Positions 26,301-34,498 of a stretch of DNA of 64,000 nt are shown piece after piece. Position numbers and translations under genes: made by a program. The notes below the pieces were generated by a model. That model made no database searches. It was not told the DNA's origin and worked only from the letters and a program-made list of their open reading frames with translations. Source of the DNA: Streptomyces sp. NBC_01463. GTDB taxonomy: Bacteria; Actinomycetota; Actinomycetes; Streptomycetales; Streptomycetaceae. Position 1 is the first letter of the stretch; each line of letters opens with the position of its first letter. The stretch is from assembly GCA_036227345.1 (NCBI GenBank), contig CP109468.1, positions 7,874,001 to 7,938,000 on the forward strand, given 5' to 3'.

Positions 26301-28400
26301 CGGGCCGGTCAGCAGCTTGGCGAAGCTCTGCTTCAGCTGGTACTCGTCGACGACCTGCCGGGCCGCGGTGTCGGTGCGCCGCTGGGCCGAGGTCGTGATC
26401 TTGTCGAGACGCTTGCGGGACCAGAAGGACGGACCGGCGTTCCAGCACTTCTTGGCGGACTCGCAGCGCATGTCGGCCGGGGTGTCGAACCAGGGCCGGT
26501 AGTTGCGCGGGTCCTTCGAGGCGAAGTTGGCGTCGGAGCAGGTGACGTCGTCGACGTCGTAGCAGCGCTCCTTCACCGAGAAGCCGACCCGGGCGGGCGC
26601 GGTCTCGGTGAAGATGGTGTTCTTGCGCTGGCCGTAGTCGATGTGGTCCAGCCAGCCGTCACGGTCGTAGGCGACCGGGGCCTTGAAGTTGAAGTTGCGG
26701 GCGTAGTAGTTCGGGGCGTCCTTCTTCCACCACATCGACATGGCGTTGCCGTGGATGTCCTCGATGTAGTCGAGGCCCCAGCGCCAGCCCTGCGTGCACC
26801 AGGAGTTCGTCCAGTCGGTGGTCGTGGGGCCCTTGTAGCAGTCCTCGTTCGGGTGGTTGCCGTAGACCGGGACCGTGAGCACCGAGTCGGTGGTCGGGTC
26901 GTCGGGGTCGGCGCCGTGGTTCGACCAGCCCGGGAGCTTGTTCTTGCCGAAGTGGTACTTCGTACCGTCCTTGGTGGTGACGATCCAGTACTCACCGTCC
27001 TTGGCGCCGTTGCCGGTGGCCTCGCCCTTGACTATCTGGATGGTGGAGCCGTCGCCGTTGGCCGTGAACCACTTGCTCTTGGTGGCGTCCCAGACCAGCT
27101 CGGTGGTCATGCCGCCGAGCGAGAGGGTGGCGTTCTCCGAACCCCAGCACAGGTCCGCGGTGCGGTGGGTGGAGTTGTTGGAGCCGGCCTTCTTCGAGTC
27201 CTGGCGGCAGTTGGCGTACGTACGGGTGATGGAGCCCGCGTTGTAGTCCCAGCCGTCGCCGATCCAGGAGGCCTGGTTGTTCGTCGAGGACGTACGGCCG
27301 TCGACGGACTGCGAGGAGTACGCCAGGCTGACCTTCGGCATCAGGCCGCCGGCGGTCTCCGGGACCTGGACGTCGTACGAGTAGGTGAAGGCGCCCGAGG
27401 AGGAGCCCGACGACCAGGAGCCGGAGGACAGCAGCGGCGAGGCCGTGAAGTCACCGGACACCGAGGAGCCGGTGTCGAGGCCGCCGACGGCGGCGCCGCC
27501 GTTCGCGGAGACCGCGGGCTGGACGCCGTCCCGGTAGGAGGCCTTGGTCGCGCCGGAGGGAACGAAGCCCTCACCGACGAGGCTGGAGACCGGGATGCTG
27601 CCGCTGAGGACCTTGCGGGTGGCGGACTTCCCGGCCGTCTTCGTCTTCGTCGGCGCGTCCTTGGCGGCCACGGTCTTCACCGTGCTGCGCAGGCGCTGGA
27701 AGTCCTTCTTGCCGTTCTTGACGTCCTTGTCCCCGTCGGAGAGGGACATCGTGCTCGTGCCGCCGTCGCCGCCGTCGGCGCAGTCGCCCTCGGTGGGGGA
27801 GGAGTAGACGCACTCGGGCAGCAGCATCAGACCGAAGCGGTCGGCGGCCTGCGGTCCGTAGAGGTCGGCGAAGCCCGTGGTGTCGATGCTGATCGCGACC
27901 TCGGCGGCCGGGTCGACGGTGGCCGGCGGGGTGAGCTTCATGACGATGCCGGAGACGCCCGCGTCCTGCGAGGTCGTCTGCGGGGCCACGCCCACGGTCC
28001 AGTCGCCGGCGAGTGCGGCGGCGTCACCGCCCTCCGGGACACCGATGGCGACCGGCAGGTTGTTGCTGACCGGCTCCGTGGTCCCGGGCGCGCTGCTCGC
28101 GTCGAGCGTGGCCTGGCCGGTGCCGGAGGTCCACGCCGCGGTGGCGGTGGGGGTGTAGGGGGCGACCGGATTCTCCGGAGCCAGGGTCAGGGTCTTGTCG
28201 GCGGCCGCGTCGCCCTCGACGTCGGTGGCCTCCGGCAGGTCCGGGAGTCCGATCTTGGCGATCGACTCCTCGCGGCTCATGCCGGGACCGGGAACGGCGA
28301 ACGCCTGGCTGCCCAGGGTCGTCACGGTCAGTGTCGAGGACAGCAGAAGGACGATCGCCGTGCGGCTTCGCCGCCGGCGCCGTCGTTGTGAATCCGTCAT
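20352..28400 (-). CDS. Secreted Rhs/YD-repeat polymorphic toxin with lectin, Hint and deaminase domains
   Basis: A 2,682-residue protein. In order: an Arg-rich signal peptide (residues 1-36); an SpvB-like segment (PKVSLAYSSQSVDGRTS near 355); YD repeats (about 1200-1860, e.g. YDPLGRLAEAW, YTYDGLGRVLKE, YEYDLLGNRTKL); a ricin-type beta-trefoil (about 1864-1990, KCLDLKSS, WCLQPA, LCLAVQG); and the Rhs core (about 2100-2167, LYDPVVGRFLSVDPVLD). Then come a Lys/Ala-rich helix and Gly/Ser linker (about 2260-2393), a Hint domain (Cys2394, TAGH motif, VHN then Cys2545) and a toxin tip (2545-2682). The tip has H2612-A-E2614 and P-C2640-x2-C2643, the zinc signature of the cytidine-deaminase fold. The shell should encapsulate the tip, and Hint cleavage would free it. 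The start MTDSQRRRRRR was chosen for the signal peptide. Confidence 0.9.
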   Translation of the reverse strand: MTDSQRRRRRRSRTAIVLLLSSTLTVTTLGSQAFAVPGPGMSREESIAKIGLPDLPEATDVEGDAAADKTLTLAPENPVAPYTPTATAAWTSGTGQATLDASSAPGTTEPVSNNLPVAIGVPEGGDAAALAGDWTVGVAPQTTSQDAGVSGIVMKLTPPATVDPAAEVAISIDTTGFADLYGPQAADRFGLMLLPECVYSSPTEGDCADGGDGGTSTMSLSDGDKDVKNGKKDFQRLRSTVKTVAAKDAPTKTKTAGKSATRKVLSGSIPVSSLVGEGFVPSGATKASYRDGVQPAVSANGGAAVGGLDTGSSVSGDFTASPLLSSGSWSSGSSSGAFTYSYDVQVPETAGGLMPKVSLAYSSQSVDGRTSSTNNQASWIGDGWDYNAGSITRTYANCRQDSKKAGSNNSTHRTADLCWGSENATLSLGGMTTELVWDATKSKWFTANGDGSTIQIVKGEATGNGAKDGEYWIVTTKDGTKYHFGKNKLPGWSNHGADPDDPTTDSVLTVPVYGNHPNEDCYKGPTTTDWTNSWCTQGWRWGLDYIEDIHGNAMSMWWKKDAPNYYARNFNFKAPVAYDRDGWLDHIDYGQRKNTIFTETAPARVGFSVKERCYDVDDVTCSDANFASKDPRNYRPWFDTPADMRCESAKKCWNAGPSFWSRKRLDKITTSAQRRTDTAARQVVDEYQLKQSFAKLLTGPNTALWLESIQRTGYARKGSTDASLQLNTVRFEPNAEDMPNRVKAVHTSRPGFSRLRIGRVVNEYGGETIVTYKPIEGDCLSGNLPLLDQQPGEDRATAMARLQAKLKVNDRLCYPSFWNPDPEVEDIDWFHKYAVDTVEELPNIDGNFTTRTEYRYKSPAWKLAEAEFTKKSQRTYAQFAGFEQTTVLTGPVVEGEADTAGQRSKSVTRFFRGLGDTVPVKDITGAEIAKDREPFAGRIAEELTYTDSTKADSDWLSRSVTKPEATELAKRDRDDGLSPLRAWRVTEPEEVAYTKSSGTNTDDPRPQRTVRTTSKYDATYGLPTEVESLGDADPAKTGDESCTKLEYLHRPDKNLIGLSKQVLVSPTTCANADWADLGSLSGATRTSYDGTAYGTALGSSTRGLATESWTLNGAGTGFQTTGTTEFDDVGRVVKETSAEQLKQLIPKSSTIAYDSIGPATGQVFKVTTTNILGQRQIQELEPGRSVTVRTTDANDLASEAVYDPLGRLAEAWAPGRTSGTGVADFRAVYTVPKEETDPDDANIKIRKPPYVTTYARGYEDRIETSVTLYDGLGRERQTQEEADGGAGWLITDTLYNGSGEVYQTNNAYLTDEAKPGELFSPLADTAIPNITRYTYDGLGRVLKETPYLKWIDPDTKESSSRAYEDRAVRYEYGEDWSKVIPPAGDSSYRVWTDATGRTMRTDTFNPAAPGGFTSTRYQFDALGQLSKATASADTAHPWSWTYDHNGQMETAADPDSGTSRTTYDAFGRLETMTNARGVKVWNSYDELSRPKEVRENNSAGKLLSSFTYDTAPGGKGMPATATRYTDLQAYTQKVNGYTKEYQPTSTTLSLPQSIADTWGLKKDYTYDYTYNDRGMLDETTVPAVGSFDAEKLVVRYNKDGKPLSISGKDWYGSETTYDAYGQVLRSTLGAQPYRVWTQNAFDEGSGELTEQSVYREKSDASADKSVVGGNLVSNRGYTYDPAGNVTSIEEKSTGIAERQCFVYDPLGQLKSAWTSKDRTSCVNPRNPDGSLNKNTDGTLRVAAGADSSGYWQEYEYDLLGNRTKLTENDLSGDTTKNAVSTYAYGKNAAKDQPHTLTKVSKSYKTPAGAQITAEATRLYELTGETKTVTSVENGDKQELSWTYDGQVDRITGAGTGGKTPYVGLGQKCLDLKSSATTAGQPIQLYSCNGSPAQNYKFTPTPGTASAPQTDPDKGTLSVYGTWCLQPAANTTGSAVQIQKCDGSAAQELKRNASGQLIHPASGGLCLAVQGAADVNATPIVLATCASAQAAQQWLPQNDTRHIYGPDGARLLTIKGKQATLHLGEAEVTVQQGGAVVNTQRTYGVPGGAVMRYAYGNGAETLVAQTTDQQGSAYAEVALYGGMSVRVRKQDPFGNERGTAGANLQSHKGFLGQTRDDSSGFQPLGARLYDPVVGRFLSVDPVLDVDDPLQANGYVYAQNNPVTYSDPTGESIVLSASEKAAALAGAGLSAAQVAQAQSMQGKSLTSVILAVAWETLKDFIGINDAMACFGGDMWSCVSIAVDAIPWSKLGKIPSVIKAVNRTIEAIKAFKVAKRAAELVLKAAKAAESAALKAKKLAIEKAKKEAAQRAKKKAAEAAKRKADEAAALKRKTGNAVQKQSQAKAAPKASSHPSAGKGGGSKSSGGGGGGKSGGSSRSKGGTSGGGGSGKADGGGSCSVNSFVPGTKVLMADGSTKPIEKVKVGDKVIATDPESGENVVETVTAEIKGRGLKQLVQVTIDLDGGNGSKTARVTATAGHPFWVAELGEWIDATDLKSGEWLRTSAGTYVQIAAIRRWTAQDSTVHNLTVSDVHTYYALAGATPLLVHNCNSGASEAQSDLSNMRSEMDMDQVGTTSPKKEGTLARLDYQGQTFYGMNAPGVQHSNPGKVMTMHLLHAEGDALAQAHRANLRGGVAVLHTDRAPCSFCRNNFAGMSRALDLDALMVYGPDGLAGVYSRQADRYIRLR

Positions 28401-28903
28401 GGCTAGGCGTCCCCGCCCCACCCATGACAGTGGACCTGAAGCACGCATACGCGTCGACTCCCACCTGGCAGTTCAAACAATGGACGAGGTGCGGATACAC
28501 CGGATGGCACACCTCTGCCTCAGACGCGTGCGTGCGCACTCTCTGGCATGTCCGCCACATATTCAAGATCGATAAGGGGTGCCCCGGGGTCGCGAAAGTG
28601 ATCTGTGACACGGGGCGAAACGGATCAGACCGTTCTGCTGATGATCAATCAGTAAGACGCTGGACACTTCAGCGTTAACCGTCAATACGGGCCCAGAAAA
28701 GCCTTGAATCGGGCTTGGTTGACAGCCCGTCGGCCGGTTTCACGTCGGCTCCACATAGAGGTAACGAGTTCATAAAAGCTTCACCTGTGGACGCAAATGC
28801 TTCACATGTGTGATCGTGTGCCCGCCTTCTGCCCCCGCGGCCTGCCCACTGGGGCTGTCTGTGCTGTCCTCAATCCGCCTGGTTCCCACCGGAGTAGACC
28901 GCC
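28401..28903. other. 503-bp divergent control region between Rhs toxin and FG-GAP protein
   Basis: I see no gene here; the short open frames are shadows. It is the longest gene-free stretch of the window and clearly more A/T-rich than its flanks, especially 28600-28810 (TTGAATC, GTTGACA, GTAACGAGTTCATAAAAG). It must hold promoters in both directions. The only ordered element I can support is a pair of direct repeats at 28778-28810. TTGACA at 28719 has no -10 partner at the right distance. Confidence 0.6.
28778..28810 (+). repeat. Direct repeats GCTTCAC[C/A]TGTG, two helical turns apart
   Basis: GCTTCACCTGTG at 28778-28789 and GCTTCACATGTG at 28799-28810 differ at one base, and their starts are 21 bp apart, so both present the same face of DNA. 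They lie about 95 bp upstream of the FG-GAP gene start. A regulator binding site is the simplest reading; the regulator is unknown. Confidence 0.5.
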
Positions 28904-31900
28904 GTGACCGCGCCGCCTCGTTTTCTCAGCCCCTTTGTGCGCACGCGCACGCGGCTGTCCCTGACCCTCGGCCTCGTACTGGCCGCCCTCACCGCTGCCC
29001 TGCTGCCGTGGTGGCAGTCCGGCGGCTCTTCCCCGGCCACCGCCGGCGGTGCCAACGGCGCCACCGGCGCCGCCCCCGTGTCCACCGGCCCGCGCGACGA
29101 GGCCACCGCGATGGCCGAGGCCCTGCGCACCCGCGCGCAGGTACTCGTCGACACGGCCACCGACGCCACCTCGCTGACCTGGGCGCTGCCCAACGGCAGC
29201 TTCAAGACCCGGATCACGGCCGCACCCACCCGGGCGAAGAACGCCAAGGGTGAGTGGGCCCCGATCGACAACAAGCTCAAGCGGACGGCCGAGGCCCCCA
29301 GGGGACTCGGTATCGCGCCCGCGAACCCGGCCGTTCCCGTCCGCTTCGCGAGCGGCAGCGCCCACAAGGCGCGCGCCGGACGCTCGTTCGCCCGCACCGG
29401 GACACCGGGCGGGACGGTGCTCGCCGAGGTCGAACTCGACGGCCACACCGTCGCGTACACCTGGCCGGGCGCCCTGCCCGAGCCGGTCCTCGACGGGCCG
29501 CGCGCCCTGTACTCCGAGGTCCTGCCGGGCGTCGACCTGCTGCTCGTCGCCCGGGAGGAGGGCGGCATGGCACAGGTCCTGATCGTCAAGACCCCCGAGG
29601 CCGCGCGGCAGGACGCGCTGAAGACCGTCTCGTACGGCCTCGACTCCGCCACGGCCGTGTTCCGTCAGGACCGCAAGGCCAGCCGGGTCCAGGTCCTGGA
29701 CAAGGCCGGCCAGGAGGTCGGATCGATTCCGACGCCGTTCGCCTGGGACTCCAGCGGCCGTGACCCCGAGCTGCCCGAGGGCGCCCCGAACCGCACCTCC
29801 GCCGCCACCCCGGACGACGTCCTGAAGCTTTCCGGACTGACCGGCGTCGAGCCCGGCGCGCAGGCGGCGCCGCTGCCGATCACCCTGGACGGCGAGAACA
29901 CCCACAACGCCCGGCTCGGCCTCGGCTTCGCCGCCACCGGTCTTGCGGCGCGCGAGGACATCACGTACCCGCTGTTCGTCGACCCGCCGCTGAACCCCGG
30001 CTGGGACGCGTGGACAGTGGCCTACAAGCCGTACCCGAGCACCAGCTTCTTCAACGGCACCAACTTCTCCTCCGGTACCTCCGACGCCCGCGTCGGCCAC
30101 GAGTCCGACACCGGCGGCACCGCCCGCTCCTTCTGGCGGATGGACTGGTCGAAGAGCATCAAGGGCGCGAAGATCACCAGCGCGACCTTCAAGGTGCTCA
30201 ACAACCACTCCTGGTCCTGTACGAAACGCGAGTTCCAGCTGTGGCGTACCGGCGCGATCTCGTCCGGCACGACATGGAACGCGCAGCCGAGCTGGTCCGA
30301 CGAGATCGAGCGCAAGTCCTTCGCGCACGGCTGGTCGTCGAGCTCCTGCAAGGACGAGTACGAGGACTTCAACGTCAAGGACGCCGCTCAGTACGCCACT
30401 GACAGGGGCGATGCGTCCGTGACCCTGGGCATGCGGGCCACGACCGAGTCGGACACCCAGACCTGGCGCAAGTTCAAGGCGACCTCGGCGACCATCGAGG
30501 CCGTCTACAACCGCAACCCGTCCGAGCCCACCAGCGGCTCCTCGGCGCCCGGCGGTTCCTGCAAGCCCGGCCCCGGCGCGGGCGTGACGGTCGGCAAGAC
30601 CAACATCACCCTGTCGGTGACCGCCAAGGACCCCGACAACAACATGAGCAAGGTCCGCTTCCGCTTCTGGAAGACCGGCGGCACGGTCCCGGCCGGTGTC
30701 GAGATCGCGATCGGTGCCTCCGGAGGCACCGCCAAGTACACGATCCCGTCCAGTGATCCCCTGCTGAAGGACCTCACCACCAACACCACGTTCTCCTGGG
30801 ACGCGATGGGCAAGGACTCCGCCGGCGCGACGTCCTCCATCTACCCGCCGGGCACCGAGCCCTGCCGCATCACGGTGGACCCGAGCGGCCCGTCCCAGCC
30901 CACCGTCACCAGCGACGTGTTCCTCAAGGCCACCGATGACGGCGCCACATGGGCGACCGTGGCCTTCGGCCTGACCGGACCGATCACCTTCGAGTCGCCC
31001 GGGGCCGTGAAGTTCACCTACGCGTGGGGCGGAGTCAGCCCCGTCACGGTCAACGCCGACGCCGCCGGCCTCGCCACCGTCCCCGACCTGCGGCCGCCGA
31101 ACGCCGGCCCCAACACCCTCCAGGTCTACGCCTACGACAGCCTCGGCAACATGAGCGCACGGACGGACCACACGACCTACGTCCCGCCGAGGGACAACGC
31201 CGACGGCCCGGGTGACACCGGCGGCGACGGCACCCCCGACCTGCTCCTCATCGACAGCACCGGCGTGCTGCGCACGTATCCGGGCCAGCCGGGCGGCGAG
31301 CTGTACGGCCAGCTCACCTCCTCGTACACGACAGGCGCCGACGGCAAGTCGACGCCGGCCCCGGCCGGTCACTGGTACAACGCGACGACCGGCAAGGCCG
31401 CGCTGATCGCGCACTACCAGGATGCCTACCCGGGCGACGGGACGACGGACCTCTTCGCCGTAGACCCGTCAGGCGGGTTCTGGCTCTACCCGGGCGACGG
31501 CTACGGCTCGTTCGACGTCGGCGACCGGATGAAGATCCGCCTCCCGTCGAACGCGCCCGCGCCGTCCACCTGGATCCAGCTCAAGGCCGTCGGTGACATC
31601 ACCGGCGACAAGCTGCCCGACCTGGTGCTGCGCACCGACGCGGCCCTGTGGGTGCTCTCCGGCTACAGCGGTGCCACCATCCGGACCGCGACCCAGATGA
31701 ACTCCGACGCCTGGGGGCGCCGCGACGTCGTCAACCTCGCCGACATGAACAAGGACGGCACGCCCGACCTGCTCTGGCGCAACCTCGACAACGGCAACAT
31801 GTACGTGCGTCACGGGAAGCCCGGCTCCACCGCCGGCAGTGTCGACCTCAACTCCCTGATGCTGGCGGCCAACTCGCTCAACGGAGACGTCCCGTTCGGC

Positions 31901-32095
31901 AGCAGCTGGACCGAGGCGAACGTCGACACCGCGATTGGCATCCCGGACATCAACAAGGACGGCATCCCGGACATCTGGGCCCGGTTCGCGGCGGACGGCC
32001 ACATGGCCATCTACAACCCGTCCACCACCAACACCAACGCGCCCGTGAAGACGGTCATCGGATCCGGCTGGGGCGACAAGCGGGCCTTCGGCTGA
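28904..32095 (+). CDS. Large secreted protein with DNRLRE-like and FG-GAP repeat domains
   Basis: A 1,063-residue protein with a signal sequence (LTLGLVLAALTAALLPWW, residues about 22-40). Its N-terminal part (ALRTRAQVLVDTATDATSLT onward) resembles segments that often precede Rhs shells in actinobacteria. A DNRLRE-like jelly-roll lies near residues 380-535 (DARVGHESDTGGTARSFWRM). FG-GAP/VCBS repeats follow at about 766-1063, with calcium-type loops DGTPDLLLID, DGTTDLFAVD, DMNKDGTPDLLWR and DINKDGIPDIWAR. Such proteins are exported adhesins or propellers. Head-to-head placement with the Rhs toxin suggests a delivery or surface partner. The GTG at 28904 is the only start close to the signal sequence. 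I see no enzymatic motif. Confidence 0.78.
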   Translation: MTAPPRFLSPFVRTRTRLSLTLGLVLAALTAALLPWWQSGGSSPATAGGANGATGAAPVSTGPRDEATAMAEALRTRAQVLVDTATDATSLTWALPNGSFKTRITAAPTRAKNAKGEWAPIDNKLKRTAEAPRGLGIAPANPAVPVRFASGSAHKARAGRSFARTGTPGGTVLAEVELDGHTVAYTWPGALPEPVLDGPRALYSEVLPGVDLLLVAREEGGMAQVLIVKTPEAARQDALKTVSYGLDSATAVFRQDRKASRVQVLDKAGQEVGSIPTPFAWDSSGRDPELPEGAPNRTSAATPDDVLKLSGLTGVEPGAQAAPLPITLDGENTHNARLGLGFAATGLAAREDITYPLFVDPPLNPGWDAWTVAYKPYPSTSFFNGTNFSSGTSDARVGHESDTGGTARSFWRMDWSKSIKGAKITSATFKVLNNHSWSCTKREFQLWRTGAISSGTTWNAQPSWSDEIERKSFAHGWSSSSCKDEYEDFNVKDAAQYATDRGDASVTLGMRATTESDTQTWRKFKATSATIEAVYNRNPSEPTSGSSAPGGSCKPGPGAGVTVGKTNITLSVTAKDPDNNMSKVRFRFWKTGGTVPAGVEIAIGASGGTAKYTIPSSDPLLKDLTTNTTFSWDAMGKDSAGATSSIYPPGTEPCRITVDPSGPSQPTVTSDVFLKATDDGATWATVAFGLTGPITFESPGAVKFTYAWGGVSPVTVNADAAGLATVPDLRPPNAGPNTLQVYAYDSLGNMSARTDHTTYVPPRDNADGPGDTGGDGTPDLLLIDSTGVLRTYPGQPGGELYGQLTSSYTTGADGKSTPAPAGHWYNATTGKAALIAHYQDAYPGDGTTDLFAVDPSGGFWLYPGDGYGSFDVGDRMKIRLPSNAPAPSTWIQLKAVGDITGDKLPDLVLRTDAALWVLSGYSGATIRTATQMNSDAWGRRDVVNLADMNKDGTPDLLWRNLDNGNMYVRHGKPGSTAGSVDLNSLMLAANSLNGDVPFGSSWTEANVDTAIGIPDINKDGIPDIWARFAADGHMAIYNPSTTNTNAPVKTVIGSGWGDKRAFG

Positions 32096-32173
32096 CCCGG
32101 CCCGGCTGACCCGGGCAACGAAACAGCGCGTCTCGGAAGGCGGGCGCAACCACGCCGGCCGCGGGGCCGCCGC

Positions 32174-32208
32174 ACCCTCCTGGCCTGCACCGGCACGGCC
32201 AGGAGGGT
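32174..32208 (+). terminator. Terminator after the FG-GAP gene
   Basis: A 12-bp perfect stem (32174-32185 with 32197-32208) around an 11-base loop, 79 bp after the stop codon. No T-run, as usual in this GC range. It closes the toxin locus on the right. Confidence 0.7.
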
Positions 32209-32351
32209 CGCCGCGCTCCCGTCCGCGGACGTGGGTGAGCAGGACCCCGCGGGCGAACGATCCCCGGTCCGTACGGGGCTTGACGGCCGGAATATGATCA
32301 CGTCGATCGGCCAGGGGGGTCGGATCTTCTAGGGCCTCTGGGGGCGACACC

Positions 32352-32918
32352 GTGGGTGTCATCGTTGGTGCAATTATTGCGGTATTGGTCGTTCTGGTCG
32401 TGTGGTGGGTCGTCCGGACCTACAACCGCCTCGTCCGGCTGCGGAATCAGACGCAGGCCTCGTGGGCGCAGATCGATGTGCAGCTGAAGCGGCGGCACGA
32501 ACTGATACCGAATCTGGTGGAGAGTGCGCGCGGCTACGCTGCTCATGAGCGCGGCACCTTCGAAGCGGTCACGGCCGCGCGCGGGGCCGCCGTCAGCGGC
32601 ACGCTCGGTGTGACCGAACGGGCGGCAGCCGAGGACGCGCTCACCACGACGCTGGGCAAACTGTTCGCGCTCGGCGAGAGCTATCCCGACCTCAAGGCGG
32701 ACCAGCACTTCAGTACGGTGCAGGCCGAGCTGAGGACGGCGGAGGACAAGGTCGCCTACGCGCGGCAGTTCTACAACAGTGCGGTGCAGAGCTACCACAC
32801 CGCCCTCGAGAGCTTCCCGGGGAACGTCGTGTCGGGCCTGGGCGGCGCGCACGAGCGGCGCGAGTACTTCGAGGCCGCCGACGCGGCGCAGGAGGCCGTC
32901 CAGGTGAGATTCGCGTGA
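32352..32918 (+). CDS. lemA: LemA-family membrane protein
   Basis: A 188-residue protein with one N-terminal membrane helix (IVGAIIAVLVVLVVWWVV) and a long helical domain outside or along the membrane. The LemA signature is present: YNRLVRLRNQTQASWAQIDV, QLKRRHELIPNLVESARGYA, YPDLKADQHF, AYARQFYNSAV. The C-terminus is slightly extended with a charged tail. The last bases GTGA overlap the start of the DUF2207 gene, a conserved pairing of LemA with a large membrane partner. The molecular role is not established. The GTG at 32352 is the first codon before the membrane helix. Confidence 0.9.
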   Translation: MGVIVGAIIAVLVVLVVWWVVRTYNRLVRLRNQTQASWAQIDVQLKRRHELIPNLVESARGYAAHERGTFEAVTAARGAAVSGTLGVTERAAAEDALTTTLGKLFALGESYPDLKADQHFSTVQAELRTAEDKVAYARQFYNSAVQSYHTALESFPGNVVSGLGGAHERREYFEAADAAQEAVQVRFA

Positions 32919-34489
32919 CACTCACCGAACAGCTCTACTGGGGCGGCGCCGCCCTGATCGTGCTCTGGCTCGTCGCCTTCGGGTTCGCGCTCGTCGCCAC
33001 CCGCAACGGCGAGGTCACGCCGGGGCCCGCGACCCAGGAGTTCGGGGACGACCCCGAACCGCCGGCCGTGGTCAGCCTGCTCGGCAACGGCTGGCGGGGT
33101 GTGGAACACGCCGCCGCGGCCACCCTGCTGGACCTCGCGGCCCGCGGGCTCGTCGAGCTCCGGCAGCCGGGCGACGACCCGGCACGCAGCACCGTGCACG
33201 CCACCGAGGCCGGCCGGGCGGCGGCGGGCCTGCCGCCGTACGAGCAGCGGGTGCTGGACCGGGTCAACGCCCGCGCGGCGGACGGCGGCGCGCCCATCGG
33301 GGCGATCGCCTTCCGTGACGCCAAGCGCGCCGCCGCCTGGAACTCCTCGTTGCGCCAGGAGATCATCGCCGAGGCCCGGCAGCGCGGCCTGTCCCGGTTC
33401 CGCTACTCGCGGTTGCTCGGCTCCGCGCTGATGTTCAGCGCCTTCGTACCCGGTGCGCTGTTCACCGTGGCCGCGGTCATGGGAGGGCACAACCTGCGCG
33501 CCGCGTTCGCCGTCGGCGTGGCTCCGGGGGCCGCGCTGGCCTTCCTGCTCGGCAAGTCACTGCGCGAGCGGGCGACACCCGAGGGCCTCGAACGCGCCGG
33601 GCACTGGGCCGGACTGCGCGCCTGGCTGACGGCGCACGAGGACTTCGCCCGGCTGCCGCCCGCGTCCGTGACCGTCTGGGACCGCTATCTCGCGTACGGC
33701 ACCGCGCTCGGCGTCACCAGCCTGAGCAGCCGGCTCCTCGGATTCGACTCCGGAGACCGGCGGCGCGTCTGGTCCTCGTACGGAGGGACCTGGCGCCCGG
33801 TACGGATCCGCTACCCGCGACTGCGTCCCGGCTTCGGCGCCTCGACGAAGCGGCTGCTGTATCTGGCGGCGGGGCTGGGCGTGTTCGCGGCGTGCGTCGC
33901 CGTGTACGCGGTGCTGCGGCAGCCCGACTGGTCGGTCGTGGTCGACGCGCAGCACGGCGACTCACTGCGCCGGCCGGGTCTGGTGCTGAGCATCGGCTGG
34001 GTGGGCAGCGCACTGCTCGGGCTCGTGGTGGCGGGCACGTTCAACCGCTGGACCCTGCTCGTGGCGTTCCTCGCGATGATGCCCGGCAACTTCGCGAGCG
34101 GCAGCCACGGCTGGTTCGTCGACGCGGCGGCCCACGAGGGCCCCCTGCCCGTCGAGTTCGCCGCGATCGCCGTCTTCGGGGCACTGGCGGTGTACTTCCT
34201 GGTACTCGCCTGCCTGGAGCGGCGGGAAGCCGGCACGATCACCGGCGAGGTGCTGCGGATGGAGCCGCGCAAGGGCAGGGAGGCGGCCCGGTTCCTGGTC
34301 CTGGACGAGGGGGACACCGACCTCACCACCGCCTGGGCGCTGCCCGCCGCCTCGCAGGGCATCGCGACCGGCGCCCAGGTGCGGCTGAGGGTATCGCCGG
34401 CCACCCGCACCATCCGCTCCGCCGAGCTGGTGCGGGCCGCGATGCCGGAGGGCGACCGCGCGAGGGCCCTCAAGCAGGACGCCCCGTAG
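32915..34489 (+). CDS. DUF2207-like multi-domain membrane protein
   Basis: A 524-residue membrane protein. An N-terminal helix (GGAALIVLWLVAFGFALVAT) is followed by PPAVVSLLGNGWRGVEHAAA and TLLDLAARGLVELRQ, which looks like the winged-helix-like cytosolic part found in DUF2207 proteins. A pair of helices follows near residues 170-210, then three more near 312-430 (LYLAAGLGVFAACVAVYAVL and others) and a cytosolic C-terminus (VLRMEPRKGREAARFLVLDEGD). LemA and DUF2207 proteins are commonly adjacent. The start codon overlaps the lemA stop, so they form a translationally coupled pair. Function unknown. Confidence 0.78.
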   Translation: MTLTEQLYWGGAALIVLWLVAFGFALVATRNGEVTPGPATQEFGDDPEPPAVVSLLGNGWRGVEHAAAATLLDLAARGLVELRQPGDDPARSTVHATEAGRAAAGLPPYEQRVLDRVNARAADGGAPIGAIAFRDAKRAAAWNSSLRQEIIAEARQRGLSRFRYSRLLGSALMFSAFVPGALFTVAAVMGGHNLRAAFAVGVAPGAALAFLLGKSLRERATPEGLERAGHWAGLRAWLTAHEDFARLPPASVTVWDRYLAYGTALGVTSLSSRLLGFDSGDRRRVWSSYGGTWRPVRIRYPRLRPGFGASTKRLLYLAAGLGVFAACVAVYAVLRQPDWSVVVDAQHGDSLRRPGLVLSIGWVGSALLGLVVAGTFNRWTLLVAFLAMMPGNFASGSHGWFVDAAAHEGPLPVEFAAIAVFGALAVYFLVLACLERREAGTITGEVLRMEPRKGREAARFLVLDEGDTDLTTAWALPAASQGIATGAQVRLRVSPATRTIRSAELVRAAMPEGDRARALKQDAP

Positions 34490-34498
34490 GGGAGAGGC

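Noticed and set aside
28719..28724. TTGACA upstream of the FG-GAP gene as a -35 box
   Set aside because: No acceptable -10 hexamer lies 16-19 bp downstream.
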